From positions 1 to 64,000 of the forward strand of contig DAIDHB010000546.1 of the NCBI GenBank assembly GCA_027452145.1: a DNA stretch of 64,000 nucleotides, written 5' to 3'. Source of the DNA: Planctomycetales bacterium (GTDB lineage: Bacteria > Planctomycetota > Planctomycetia > Isosphaerales > Isosphaeraceae). Below, in pieces: positions 54,396-62,733 of the stretch; the first letter of the stretch is position 1, and each line of letters begins with the position of its first letter. Both the position numbers and the translations under genes were made by a program. The notes beneath the pieces were generated by a model, which saw only the letters and a list, made by a program, of their open reading frames with translations, did no database searches and was not told where the DNA came from.

Positions 54396-56455
54396 CGGTG
54401 CTGGACCCGCCCGTCCGAGGATTGCGATGATGCCTGGCCGACGGCGGCCGCTCCCTGACCGCGCTCCAGCGCGTGGAGCTCATTGCGGATCTCCTGGAGC
54501 TGAATGCCGAGCCCGTCCCATTCAGCCAGGTCGCGCCGCGTCTCCTCGGCCTTCTCCTGGCGCCGCTGATCGTCGAGCCGCGACTCCTCCTCCAGCCGGT
54601 CGATTTCCGCCCTGGCTTCCGCCAGTTTCTCGGAGGCCAGCTCGGCGATCTTTGCGCCGAGCGTTCGCTCGAGGGAGTTGAAGCACTCATCCAGGCGGTT
54701 GAATCGGCCTGCGACCAGATCGGGTTCGAACAGGAGGTCGTTCCTGAGCCGCGCGAGCTGGTCCGAGAGAGCACGCAGGTATTCCTGCTTGCCGGCCTTG
54801 AGCTGCGCGCGCTTCTCCGCGAGAATCTTCGCGCTGCCGATCGCGAGGATCGCGGCCGTACCCACGAGGAAGGGCGCGGCAGTCAGGCCGATGATGGGGA
54901 CGAAGATCGGGGCCACCCATTGAACGGCCCCCCCGACGGCGCCCGTGGCCAGGGCCCCGAAGGCGGCCGTCTTCAGGATCTTCTCCGCCGATTCATCGTG
55001 ACTTTCCGGTTTCGTGGCGTTCCGCTGCGACGACGAGGCCGTCGTCGGCGTCGTCATCACGGCCTCCATTTCCAGGAGGAACGGCGCCAGGACGTCGGCA
55101 CATTTCGCCTCGGTGGTCTTCTGGACTTTTTGCCAGAGGGCCAGGACGTAGGCTTCGACCTCGTGCGGCAAGGACTGGATCGCCTGTTCGCAGTCCGCGA
55201 AGGCATCCCTGACGTCGCCTCCGCGGAGGCTCTCGGGCAGCGCCGACCGGAGCAGCTCCGCATTCTGGACGCCACCCGTCAACGCGTGGATCCGGGCCCG
55301 GAAGTGCTCCTCGACCTCGCCGCTGGATAGCAGGGCGCTTCGAATCGCCTGTTTGCCGACGCCGGCGATCGTCTGGATGTTGCGCAGCAGTTCGTGGCGC
55401 TTCTTTCCCCGCTCGCCCCAGTCGGACTCGAACTGCTGCCGGCGCTCCGCGGCTCGCTGCTTGTATTCCGCGCGCTTCTGCTTCGACTCCTCGGTCAAGG
55501 CGGCCAGTCGCGTCGAGAGCAACTGGCGGGACGCCGTCTGATATTGCCCGGCGACCTCGACGGCGTCGGCGGAGCGGCTCCAGCCGGAAACGCGAAAGAG
55601 GAACGCGGCGAGGGCGAGCGACAGTTCCCTGTGCCGGCTGACCATCAGGTAGTCCTCATCCCCGGTCTGGGCCGCCTTGCGCAGGTTGACGCTCGAGATC
55701 GGCCAGACCTGCTTGTCGGCCAGGCTCTCCCCGAATCGCTTCTCCAGGATCTCCTGGTTCCGCCTCTGGATCTCCTGCCAGGCATCGCGGCGAACCTGGT
55801 CGATCCTGGTCTGCACGAACAGGATGTTCCGCGTGACCTTCAGCAGCTCGGCGACGAACTGGATCTCCGGCTCGCCGATGGGGGCGCGGGAATCGAGGAT
55901 GAAAAGCACGGCGTCGGCGTGCGGCACGAGGCCGTGGGTGATCGGGGCGTGGGAGGCGTAGAGCGCCCCGAGTCCGGGCGTGTCGAGGATCCGGACGTTG
56001 GCCGGCAGGAACCGCGCCGGCACGTCCACCTCGATCCAGCGGATGATCTGGTCCAACCGCGGCAGGCCGTCGGCGTCCGCCACGACCTGCGAGCCGAACC
56101 GAGCCAGGTCGCCGACGCCGATTACCTGTTGAGTATCGTCCTCGAAGCGCAGGCGATATGCCTCGCGCTCCGCGAAGCCGACGCGGAAGACCTGGCTGGT
56201 CGCGATGTCCACGTCCGTCGGCAGGATGTCGCGGCCGATCAGGGCATTGACGAACGTGCTCTTCCCGCGCTTCGCCTCGCCCACGACGAGCACCTGGTAC
56301 GTATTGTCGACCAGCTTTTGCCGGTACTGCGCCAGGCTGGTGGCGGGATCGGGCAGCCCAAAAGCCCTGGCCCGATCCGTGAGAGAGCTCAGGATCGTCA
56401 AGGTCTTCTGGCGAACCGCCTCGGCCCGATCCAGCACCGTGTTGACCTGGAGCAT
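54392..56455 (-). CDS. Dynamin-like GTPase with hydrophobic membrane segment (first in operon)
   Basis: The ATG at 56455 has a perfect AAGGAGG site and gives 687 residues. The GTPase domain shows P-loop VVGEAKRGKSTFVNALIG (about 57 to 74), switch region DILPTDVDIATSQVFRVGF, G3 ILDTPGLGALYASHAPITHG, and a TRID motif in LFVQTRIDQVRRD. A long coiled-coil stalk (ESKQKRAEYKQRAAERRQQF) precedes a hydrophobic stretch near residues 505 to 560 (WVAPIFVPIIGLTAAPFLVG), a likely membrane-insertion paddle. The C-terminus is again coiled coil (LAEARAEIDRLEEESRLDDQ). It follows the peptidase gene by 26 bases and is coupled to the double-Hsp70 gene. The role is probably at the inner membrane. Confidence 0.9.
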   Translation of the reverse strand: MLQVNTVLDRAEAVRQKTLTILSSLTDRARAFGLPDPATSLAQYRQKLVDNTYQVLVVGEAKRGKSTFVNALIGRDILPTDVDIATSQVFRVGFAEREAYRLRFEDDTQQVIGVGDLARFGSQVVADADGLPRLDQIIRWIEVDVPARFLPANVRILDTPGLGALYASHAPITHGLVPHADAVLFILDSRAPIGEPEIQFVAELLKVTRNILFVQTRIDQVRRDAWQEIQRRNQEILEKRFGESLADKQVWPISSVNLRKAAQTGDEDYLMVSRHRELSLALAAFLFRVSGWSRSADAVEVAGQYQTASRQLLSTRLAALTEESKQKRAEYKQRAAERRQQFESDWGERGKKRHELLRNIQTIAGVGKQAIRSALLSSGEVEEHFRARIHALTGGVQNAELLRSALPESLRGGDVRDAFADCEQAIQSLPHEVEAYVLALWQKVQKTTEAKCADVLAPFLLEMEAVMTTPTTASSSQRNATKPESHDESAEKILKTAAFGALATGAVGGAVQWVAPIFVPIIGLTAAPFLVGTAAILAIGSAKILAEKRAQLKAGKQEYLRALSDQLARLRNDLLFEPDLVAGRFNRLDECFNSLERTLGAKIAELASEKLAEARAEIDRLEEESRLDDQRRQEKAEETRRDLAEWDGLGIQLQEIRNELHALERGQGAAAVGQASSQSSDGRVQHR

Positions 56456-56481
56456 GATTCACCTCCTTCGGAAAGACCGCG

Positions 56482-57561
56482 TCAGCTCATGTCGAGGTGC
56501 CATGGGTCGTCGAGCGGTTGATCGGTCGCGCCCAGATGTCCGGAGGTCTCGTCAAGGTGATCAGGGCCCGGCGTGGAGTCGTGGTGGACCTCCGGGGTAT
56601 CACCGCGGCCGAGGCCCGTACCGGCGTCGTCCGGGTTCGCGAGCAGCTCGTGGTGAACGTGCCCGGGGTCCGGGTGCCCCCTGTGGTCCGAACGGAGTCC
56701 GGCGAGCGCGGGGTCATGAAGGGAATGCTGCCCGTCGGCCCCATGAAGGAATTCGACAGACCGGTGGATCGCGTCCCCATACGCATCCGGATGGTCTGCG
56801 TATCCGAGGAACTGGTCGTATGGCACGCCCGCAACCTCCGCGATGTGCCCCACGGAGTAATCGAAGTGGGCCATCTCCGGCAGGTGGGCGGGCGCGGGGG
56901 CCTGGGTGGCCACCATGAAGAAGTCGCTTCCGCGCCACGCCTCGAGGAACTGCTCCATGGGATAGCTCGCCACCGCCTCCCCGGTGCCCGGATCACTGAC
57001 CTGGACCACGACATGCTGCGGATCGCTCGTGTCGATCCCGGACACAACGACGGCGTGGTCGGCGGCCCCGTGGATCCCCAGCGTGTCCCGCAACAGATCG
57101 AGAACCGGGTTCTGGTGCCACAGCGTTTCCGACTCGACCCCCACGATGACCTTGTGTCCCTGGGCCAGCTCCATGGCGAGATGGAACTGATCCGCGTGCT
57201 GATAGTGGGTGACGGCGACCCCGTGGAGCTCGAGGAGGTTGCCCACGTCGGATGTGCTGGTGCCATGGCCCGGCGCGTACCAACCATTCTCCATGGCCTC
57301 GCGGACCAGGGTTCCCTCGCTAACGGCGTGTCCCGTGAATTGCTCCAGGACGAATTGCTGGCACTTGATCGCGCAATCGTCGGGGAGCTGCTGCTGGCCC
57401 TCCCAGAAGGCCGTGTCCTGGCCGGGCGTTCCGAAGGTCGGATCCGGGCGGACCTCGCCGGCGCCGAGATACTGAGCGGAGGACGGCGCGTCCCGCTCAA
57501 GGATCTCCTGGAATGGAGACGTCCAGACATCGGGACCGGGATCGGGAGTCGGTGAAGTCAC
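56482..57561 (-). CDS. C39-like cysteine peptidase
   Basis: The sequence has the papain-like C39 layout. The nucleophile region is QLPDDCAIKCQQFVLEQFTG (Cys near residue 63), the His region is HGAADHAVVVSGIDTSDPQ (His near 169), and VSDPGTGEAVASYP supplies the Asp (near 190). I place the start at the GTG at 57561 because an AGAGGA ribosome binding site precedes it; an ATG at 57609 would lie only about eight bases from the predicted transcription start. The product is 359 residues. The C-terminal 120 residues are His/Asp/Pro-rich and look disordered. No signal peptide or ABC transporter is fused, so a role in bacteriocin export is unlikely. It is the first gene of the dynamin-Hsp70 operon. Confidence 0.82.
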   Translation of the reverse strand: MTSPTPDPGPDVWTSPFQEILERDAPSSAQYLGAGEVRPDPTFGTPGQDTAFWEGQQQLPDDCAIKCQQFVLEQFTGHAVSEGTLVREAMENGWYAPGHGTSTSDVGNLLELHGVAVTHYQHADQFHLAMELAQGHKVIVGVESETLWHQNPVLDLLRDTLGIHGAADHAVVVSGIDTSDPQHVVVQVSDPGTGEAVASYPMEQFLEAWRGSDFFMVATQAPAPAHLPEMAHFDYSVGHIAEVAGVPYDQFLGYADHPDAYGDAIHRSVEFLHGADGQHSLHDPALAGLRSDHRGHPDPGHVHHELLANPDDAGTGLGRGDTPEVHHDSTPGPDHLDETSGHLGATDQPLDDPWHLDMS

Positions 57562-57604
57562 GATCGGGTTCCTCTTTCTGAGGGAAGGAACGGCCTTTTC
57601 GTTA

Positions 57605-57629
57605 AACATGCTAACATGTTATGATTATA
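57605..57629 (-). promoter_or_regulatory. Promoter -10 box with overlapping inverted-repeat operator
   Basis: On the minus strand a perfect TATAAT lies at 57629 to 57624. Directly downstream is a perfect inverted repeat, AACATG-CTAA-CATGTT (57605 to 57620), that covers the expected transcription start. No good -35 box is seen (CTTCAC at 16 bases is the best), which fits an activated or tightly repressed promoter. It would drive the peptidase-dynamin-Hsp70-dynamin operon. Confidence 0.55.
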
Positions 57630-57890
57630 CTTTGACCGGTTGCCCGTGAAGGCGGGCATGGTGGGTCACGCGCTCAGAAGCCCTTCGACAGGAGCGGCCG
57701 GCGCGAGCAGTTCGGATCGAGGACCGTCAGTTCGGCCGCTTCGCCGCAACCGATCACGAACGAGGCGCCGGCGAGGAGCCTTTGCAATCAATTCCTCCCG
57801 AATCGCAGGGAGCAAAACAAACTGAAGCGCTCATCTTTGTATAGAATCGGATGCGATCATAGATCGGGGCTGGCGCGGCGGCATCTCACC

Positions 57891-60032
57891 TTATTCTCGC
57901 GGCACGGACACCAGGACGACGCGGAATCCCACGCTTTCAGACGCGCTGGGAGGATCAGGAATAGCGATCCCCGAGCAACAGTTCCTGCCGCTATCGAACC
58001 AGCTCCCGCCGCGGACCCGCCCGGGCGTGGTCGTGAACTCCTTGACGTTGCCGTGCATGTCGTAGATTCCCCAGTCATTCGGGCGGTACGAACCGACCTC
58101 GACCGCCTGGTTCTGGCTGGGGCCTTTCGGCGCCGCGTTGTGGGGCCAATACCCGCTGAAATTGGCCTGACTGCTGCCAAGCTGGTCGCCATACGCGGTG
58201 TCTGTCGTCGTGCCCGCGCGGCACGCGTATTCCCACTGGACTTCGGTCGGCAGCCGGCATCCCCATCCCGAGGGTAGGCTGCCCGCCTGATGCTCCAGCT
58301 CCGTCAGCTTCTTGCAGAAGTTGTTCGCGTCGTTGAGGCTTACGTGGTAGATCGGATGCCGATCTCCTTTGCCCTTGTTCATGTCGCGCGGCGGCATCGA
58401 ACCCATCACACCTGCCCATTGCGATTGCGTTACCTCCGTCTCCTGGATCCAGAAGCCGGTCCTCAGCGTCACTTCGACCGGGCCGCCGCTCTCGCCGGGC
58501 CGAGCCTCCGCCCTTGGGCCCCCGAAGGTGGATCGTCCTGCGGGACACCAACGAAACGCCATCTTCAGAGCCGTCAGCTCTCGGCGAGCCCCGGGATTCT
58601 TCCCATCAAAAGGATCGGGAGCTTCGTTCTCTTCCGCCGCAGCGAGCCTTGCCTCTGCGGTCCTCGCCGACTCACCCGCAGGCAACACCTCCCGTCCGCC
58701 CGCGCCAGCTTCTGGTCGCGCGAGGCCGACTGCACGCGACGAGGATTGGCTCCCGCCGGGCCGGAGAGATCTCGAATCGCGTTGCCATTGCATCAGCGCG
58801 AGCCAGGCCAGGGCCGCAATGCCCACCGGAAAGCCGACAGCGAGAATTGGCGCGAGCCGGGCCCGCCGCAGATTGAAAGGGAATCTGGCTCGGGCTTCCG
58901 GCACCGGCGGATCGAAGCTCCACCCGGCCTGGATCATCGCCAGATGCTTCTGGAGCACCGCCGCCACTTCCGCCGCCGTCTCATAACGGTCCGCGGGGGA
59001 CTTCGCCAGCAAGCGACCGACGATCGCGGCCAGCCAATCCGGGACGTCTGGATTGGCATGTCGAATCGGACGAGCCGTTTCCTCGCAAATGCGCTTCATC
59101 GCGGCGAAGAGATTGTCCGCCGGGAACGGGGGCTTTCCGGTACACATCGCGTAGAGGACGGCCCCCAGGCTGAACAGGTCCGAGCGATGGTCGATCGGTT
59201 CGCCGGAAATCTGTTCCGGCGACATGAAATGCGGCGTACCGGATACTTCGCCAGTGCGCGTCATCGCCAGGTCGTCGACCGCTCTGGCCAGTCCGAAATC
59301 GGTCACCTTGACCCTTTCGACGCCATTTTCCATCAGAATATTCGCCGGTTTTATGTCCCGGTGAACCAGGCCCCGTTGATGCGCTGCGGCGAGACCATCG
59401 GCGATTTGCATCCCGATTTGCAAGATTTCCTTGACGCACAACATCCCCTGGGCCGCCAGTTTATCTGCGAGGGTTTTCCCCTGTACGAATTCCATCACGA
59501 GGTAGGGAGGGTTATGCGTCTCGCCGACCGCATGAATTCCCACCACATGCGGGTGATTGACCGCGGCGGCGGAGCGGGCTTCCCGTTCGAACCGCCGACG
59601 GGCCACGGGGTCGGCGGCGGCGTGGGGTGCGAGTACCTTGATCGCCACCACCCGATGCAGTTTTGGCTCGAAGGCCCGGAAGACAATCCCCATGCCGCCG
59701 CGTCCGACGCAATTCAGGATGCGATAAGGCCCTAATGACCCGATGTCTCCGGCGTCGAACGGGGCCGATAGGAACGGGAACTCTTCCTCCTCAGAAGACC
59801 CACGTAAGTCCGCGGCGGTCGGCGGGTGGGTCTCCCGGGTTTGTCCGACCCTCCGCACCGGCGACTCGAGGAAACTCCCTGCTGCCTGGGCGGCGCTCAG
59901 GAGCGCGAAGACCTGTTCCGCAAGCTTGACGTCTCCCCCGCAGACCCGCTCGACGTACTGGCGACGTTCTTCCGCATTGCCAAGCTTCAGGGACTCGGAG
60001 AAGACTTCCTCGAGCCGATCTGACTCGTTCAT
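57891..60032 (-). CDS. Hanks-type Ser/Thr kinase fused to a formylglycine-generating-enzyme-like domain
   Basis: The protein is 713 residues from the ATG at 60032. The kinase domain (about 100 to 370) is complete: VGRGGMGIVF glycine loop, AIKVLA lysine, LVHRDIKPANIL, DFGLA and SGTPHFMSPEQ. One membrane helix follows (APILAVGFPVGIAALAWLAL, about 400). The outer part from about 490 is an FGE/SUMF1-like domain (FWIQETEVTQSQWAGVMG, CRLPTEVQWEYACRAGTTTD, IYDMHGNVKEF, RVRGGSWFDSGRNC). The kinase thus faces the cytoplasm and the FGE-like domain the outside. An ECF sigma factor gene lies 65 bases upstream in the same direction, a pairing frequent in planctomycetes. Confidence 0.93.
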   Translation of the reverse strand: MNESDRLEEVFSESLKLGNAEERRQYVERVCGGDVKLAEQVFALLSAAQAAGSFLESPVRRVGQTRETHPPTAADLRGSSEEEEFPFLSAPFDAGDIGSLGPYRILNCVGRGGMGIVFRAFEPKLHRVVAIKVLAPHAAADPVARRRFEREARSAAAVNHPHVVGIHAVGETHNPPYLVMEFVQGKTLADKLAAQGMLCVKEILQIGMQIADGLAAAHQRGLVHRDIKPANILMENGVERVKVTDFGLARAVDDLAMTRTGEVSGTPHFMSPEQISGEPIDHRSDLFSLGAVLYAMCTGKPPFPADNLFAAMKRICEETARPIRHANPDVPDWLAAIVGRLLAKSPADRYETAAEVAAVLQKHLAMIQAGWSFDPPVPEARARFPFNLRRARLAPILAVGFPVGIAALAWLALMQWQRDSRSLRPGGSQSSSRAVGLARPEAGAGGREVLPAGESARTAEARLAAAEENEAPDPFDGKNPGARRELTALKMAFRWCPAGRSTFGGPRAEARPGESGGPVEVTLRTGFWIQETEVTQSQWAGVMGSMPPRDMNKGKGDRHPIYHVSLNDANNFCKKLTELEHQAGSLPSGWGCRLPTEVQWEYACRAGTTTDTAYGDQLGSSQANFSGYWPHNAAPKGPSQNQAVEVGSYRPNDWGIYDMHGNVKEFTTTPGRVRGGSWFDSGRNCCSGIAIPDPPSASESVGFRVVLVSVPRE

Positions 60033-60097
60033 GAGCCTGAACTCCGGTCCTGATTCCGGCATCCAAGGTACCAGGCGGAAATCGCGCGGATCGCGCC

Positions 60098-60727
60098 TCA
60101 CGATTCTCGGGGGTCCTCGTCGTGATGTGCCCGGTGGCATGCCCCCTGCTTGAGCCAGTTGAACAACCAGGCCCGCGCGAAGCTCCAGTGGCGAGATGCA
60201 GTGGCGCGAGAGATGCCCAGCGTTTCGGCGGCTTCGGATTCGGAGAGGCCGACGAAGTAGCGAAGCTTGACGAGTTCGGCCTTGGCAGGCTCAATCCGAG
60301 CAAATGCCTCCAGTGCGGCGTCGATATCGAGCAGCATTTCATCGGGCGGGTTCGCAGAGACGGCAACCTCGTCTATCACCTGTTCCACGGCTCCGCCGCC
60401 ACGTTTGGAGGCCAGGCGCTGCCTCGCCTGATCGACGAGGATCCGCCGCATCGTCTCCGAGGCCGCCGCAAAAAAGTGGCGTCGATTGACCCAGTGCATG
60501 GCGGTCTTGCCGCCGACGAGTCGGAGGTAGGCTTCGTTGACGAGCGCCGTCGGCCCCATCATCGGGTTGTGGGATTCACCGCGCACCTGACTCGAGGCGA
60601 TGGCGCGCAATTCTGCGTAGACCCGGTCGATGAGCACATGCATCGCGTGCTGATCGCCCCTGGCATACGCCTGGAGCAAGATCGTCAGGTCGCCGGCTTC
60701 GGCGGCTTCAGCTCCGGCATTAGACAT
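60098..60727 (-). CDS. ECF-type RNA polymerase sigma factor
   Basis: The 209-residue product has sigma region 2 (LLQAYARGDQHAMHVLIDRV, PTALVNEAYLRLVGG, WVNRRHFFAAASETMRRILV, DQARQRLASKRGG) and region 4 (FVGLSESEAAETLGISRATA, SRHWSFARAWLFNWL). This is the group seen in planctomycetes, lacking an obvious adjacent anti-sigma gene. The kinase-FGE gene follows directly, so kinase activity may control this sigma factor, as is inferred for similar pairs; that is inference. Confidence 0.95.
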   Translation of the reverse strand: MSNAGAEAAEAGDLTILLQAYARGDQHAMHVLIDRVYAELRAIASSQVRGESHNPMMGPTALVNEAYLRLVGGKTAMHWVNRRHFFAAASETMRRILVDQARQRLASKRGGGAVEQVIDEVAVSANPPDEMLLDIDAALEAFARIEPAKAELVKLRYFVGLSESEAAETLGISRATASRHWSFARAWLFNWLKQGACHRAHHDEDPRES

Positions 60728-61794
60728 GGGAGATGCTCGCAGGAGTATTGTCTGCTGCGTTGAGATCCAGCGTGGCCTATCATCCCGAGGTGACTGTCAT
60801 CACGAGCAGCTTTCATCGCGCCCAGGATCACCACCATGCATCAGATTACGAAGTTTGCAGTCCATCTGCCAGGATCGAGCGGGGCTGTCACTACGGCCAG
60901 TGCTTTCCGTGATTCCTTCCTTCTGAACTAATGAATAGCATGAAGCGGCACGCCGGCCCTCCCGGGATTCCGGCCGTTGGCACGCGTTTGTCCGATGATG
61001 CGCATCTGGCAATCGCCGTGAGCTCCGGCGATGCTGCCTCGGTCGAGGCCGGCGACCTCGTCCGGGAACCCGTTCCGTTCCTCGTGCCCACATCGTCGGC
61101 CCGCGTGGGCCTGGCTCTTCCCGCCGGGCTCGGTTTTCCCGGGCCTCGCGCCCCTGATGATCAGGGAACCCGCAGGGTCGGTCGCGTTACGGACGCGGCT
61201 CCGGATTCTTCCGCGGTCGCCGACGAATGACCCGTCGCGCGCTTGCTGATGATTCTCTCGAGGATGATAGATGTAATGACCGTTCGACCGTGGTTGCGCA
61301 TTCTCGCTGGCTTTCGTCGCATCGGGCGGGTGCTCGGTCGTCTCCAGCACCACCGAGACCAAACCCATCAACACCGGCACGGCGGCCGGTCCGGAGCTCG
61401 TCGTCGAGGTGCCGGCCTGATCGACGGAGGAAGTGGCGTTCGTCGAGCCTCCGCTCGCAGGAACGTCATCGCGGCCGGCGGCCTGAGCTTGACTTTTGTC
61501 CGTTTATGGATGTCTTTTGAGGATGTCTCATCGAACGATTTCCGTAAATCTCATTAGAACAAGGACTTGCGAATCCCTGTGCTCTTGCGACCACAATCTC
61601 CGCAAGTCTTTAACATCAAAAGAGTTGCAAAAAGGGGCAAAAGAGAAGCCGAGAATCAGTCCAGAAAGGGCGAGCGCGGGGCGTCATCCCCCTGTCGTCT
61701 CGGGCTCAGGACAGAGGGCAGACGCCCCTGGCTTGCCCGGAACCTGACTTCTGAGACAGGCCCGGCGCCGGCCGCGCGGACGGAGAGTTCACCC
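60728..61794. other. Long intergenic region between two divergent sigma-factor genes
   Basis: This 1.07 kb gap separates the minus-strand sigma/kinase pair from the plus-strand sigma gene. The right part (about 61490 to 61640) is AT-rich and probably carries promoters. Open frames present (for example 60931 to 61230 on the plus strand) lack a good ribosome binding site and family likeness. I see no supported gene. Confidence 0.4.
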
Positions 61795-62403
61795 ATGAAT
61801 CCCCATCTCGACGATGCCCAGGAAGAGTCCGGCCGCGGGCCGGGGCCGCTAGCGCAGGGCGAGCCGAAGCCGGCCCGCGAGCTGCTTCCCCTGGTCTACG
61901 ACGAGCTGCGGCGGCTGGCCGCGCAGCGGATGGCACGCGAGTCGCCGGGCCAGACGCTCCAGGCCACGGCGCTGGTGCACGAGGCCTATCTTCGGCTGGT
62001 CGGCGGCGATCCCGACAAGCCCTGGGACGGCCGCGGGCATTTTTTCGCCGCGGCGGCCGAGGCCATGCGTCGCATCCTCGTTGAGAGCGCCCGGCGCCGG
62101 CATCGGCTGAAGCGCGGCGGCGATCGCGTCCGCGTCGACCTCGACGCCGCCCAGCCCGCCGCGCCCGAGACCGACGACGATCTTCTGGCCCTCGACGAGG
62201 CGCTGGAGAAGCTCGCCGCCCGGGACCCGGTCAAGGCGCAGCTCGTCCAGCTTCGCGTCTTCGCCGGGTTGACCCTGGCCGATGCGGCCGAGGTTCTTGG
62301 CCTGTCCACGGCCACCGCCGACCGCTACTGGGCCTATGCGCGGGCCTGGCTCCGCGTCGAGATCGCCGGCGGCGATGCGCCCGGGGCGACGCCGGGATCC
62401 TAG
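61795..62403 (+). CDS. ECF-type RNA polymerase sigma factor, second
   Basis: This 202-residue protein is from the same planctomycete ECF group as the gene at 60098 and can be aligned to it throughout: ARELLPLVYDELRRLAAQRM, QATALVHEAYLRLVGGDPDK, GHFFAAAAEAMRRILVESAR, RRHRLKRGG, then region 4 with LRVFAGLTLADAAEVLGLST and ATADRYWAYARAWLRVEI. The ATG at 61795 lacks a strong Shine-Dalgarno site. No kinase gene follows directly; the next gene encodes a surface protein after 330 bases. Confidence 0.94.
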   Translation: MNPHLDDAQEESGRGPGPLAQGEPKPARELLPLVYDELRRLAAQRMARESPGQTLQATALVHEAYLRLVGGDPDKPWDGRGHFFAAAAEAMRRILVESARRRHRLKRGGDRVRVDLDAAQPAAPETDDDLLALDEALEKLAARDPVKAQLVQLRVFAGLTLADAAEVLGLSTATADRYWAYARAWLRVEIAGGDAPGATPGS

Positions 62404-62733
62404 CTCGGCCGGGGCGGCGGCTGGGCCGGGCTCTATCCCTCGTCCTCTTGCCAACGCACGCGATCACACCTCGCGAACGAAATCGGAAAAAAGTCGGGAG
62501 ACCCCTGAGGTATCCGGGTCGCGGACGTCGCATTGGGATCAGAGTCGATTCCCGATGCCCGCGAACGAGGCTGTCCCGGTCCAGGGCCGCCACCTCGCGG
62601 CCGCGTACTGGAATCCGTCCCGAAGGGTCTCATCGGGAGGGTGAGCCTCCCGGCGAGCCGGCTTTTCAGGCTCGGCAGGAGCCTCGCCCTTCCCTTTCCT
62701 GGGACAGACTCCCACTTCCAAAAGGAGCCTCCC
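62404..62733. other. Intergenic region before the Gly-rich surface protein
   Basis: This gap contains the third copy of the palindromic repeat (62635 to 62694) and, at its right end, the AAAGGAG ribosome binding site of the next gene. I see no gene. Confidence 0.5.
62635..62694. repeat. REP-like palindromic intergenic repeat, copy 3
   Basis: The arms GGGAGGGTGAGCCTCCCGGC and CTCGGCAGGAGCCTCGCCC are inverted copies and match the arms of the copy at 2884 to 2962 in reverse orientation. The centre is shortened to GGCTTTTCAGG. It lies 40 bases upstream of the start of the surface protein gene. Confidence 0.7.

Noticed and set aside
51201-54458. A plus-strand open frame of 1085 codons opposite the Hsp70 gene
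   Set aside because: It is the antisense shadow of the double-Hsp70 gene. Its Leu/Asp/Arg/Gly-rich composition and lack of family motifs are typical of GC-rich antisense frames.
60931-61230. A 99-codon plus-strand frame between the two sigma genes
   Set aside because: It has no ribosome binding site and no family likeness, and competing frames overlap on the other strand.
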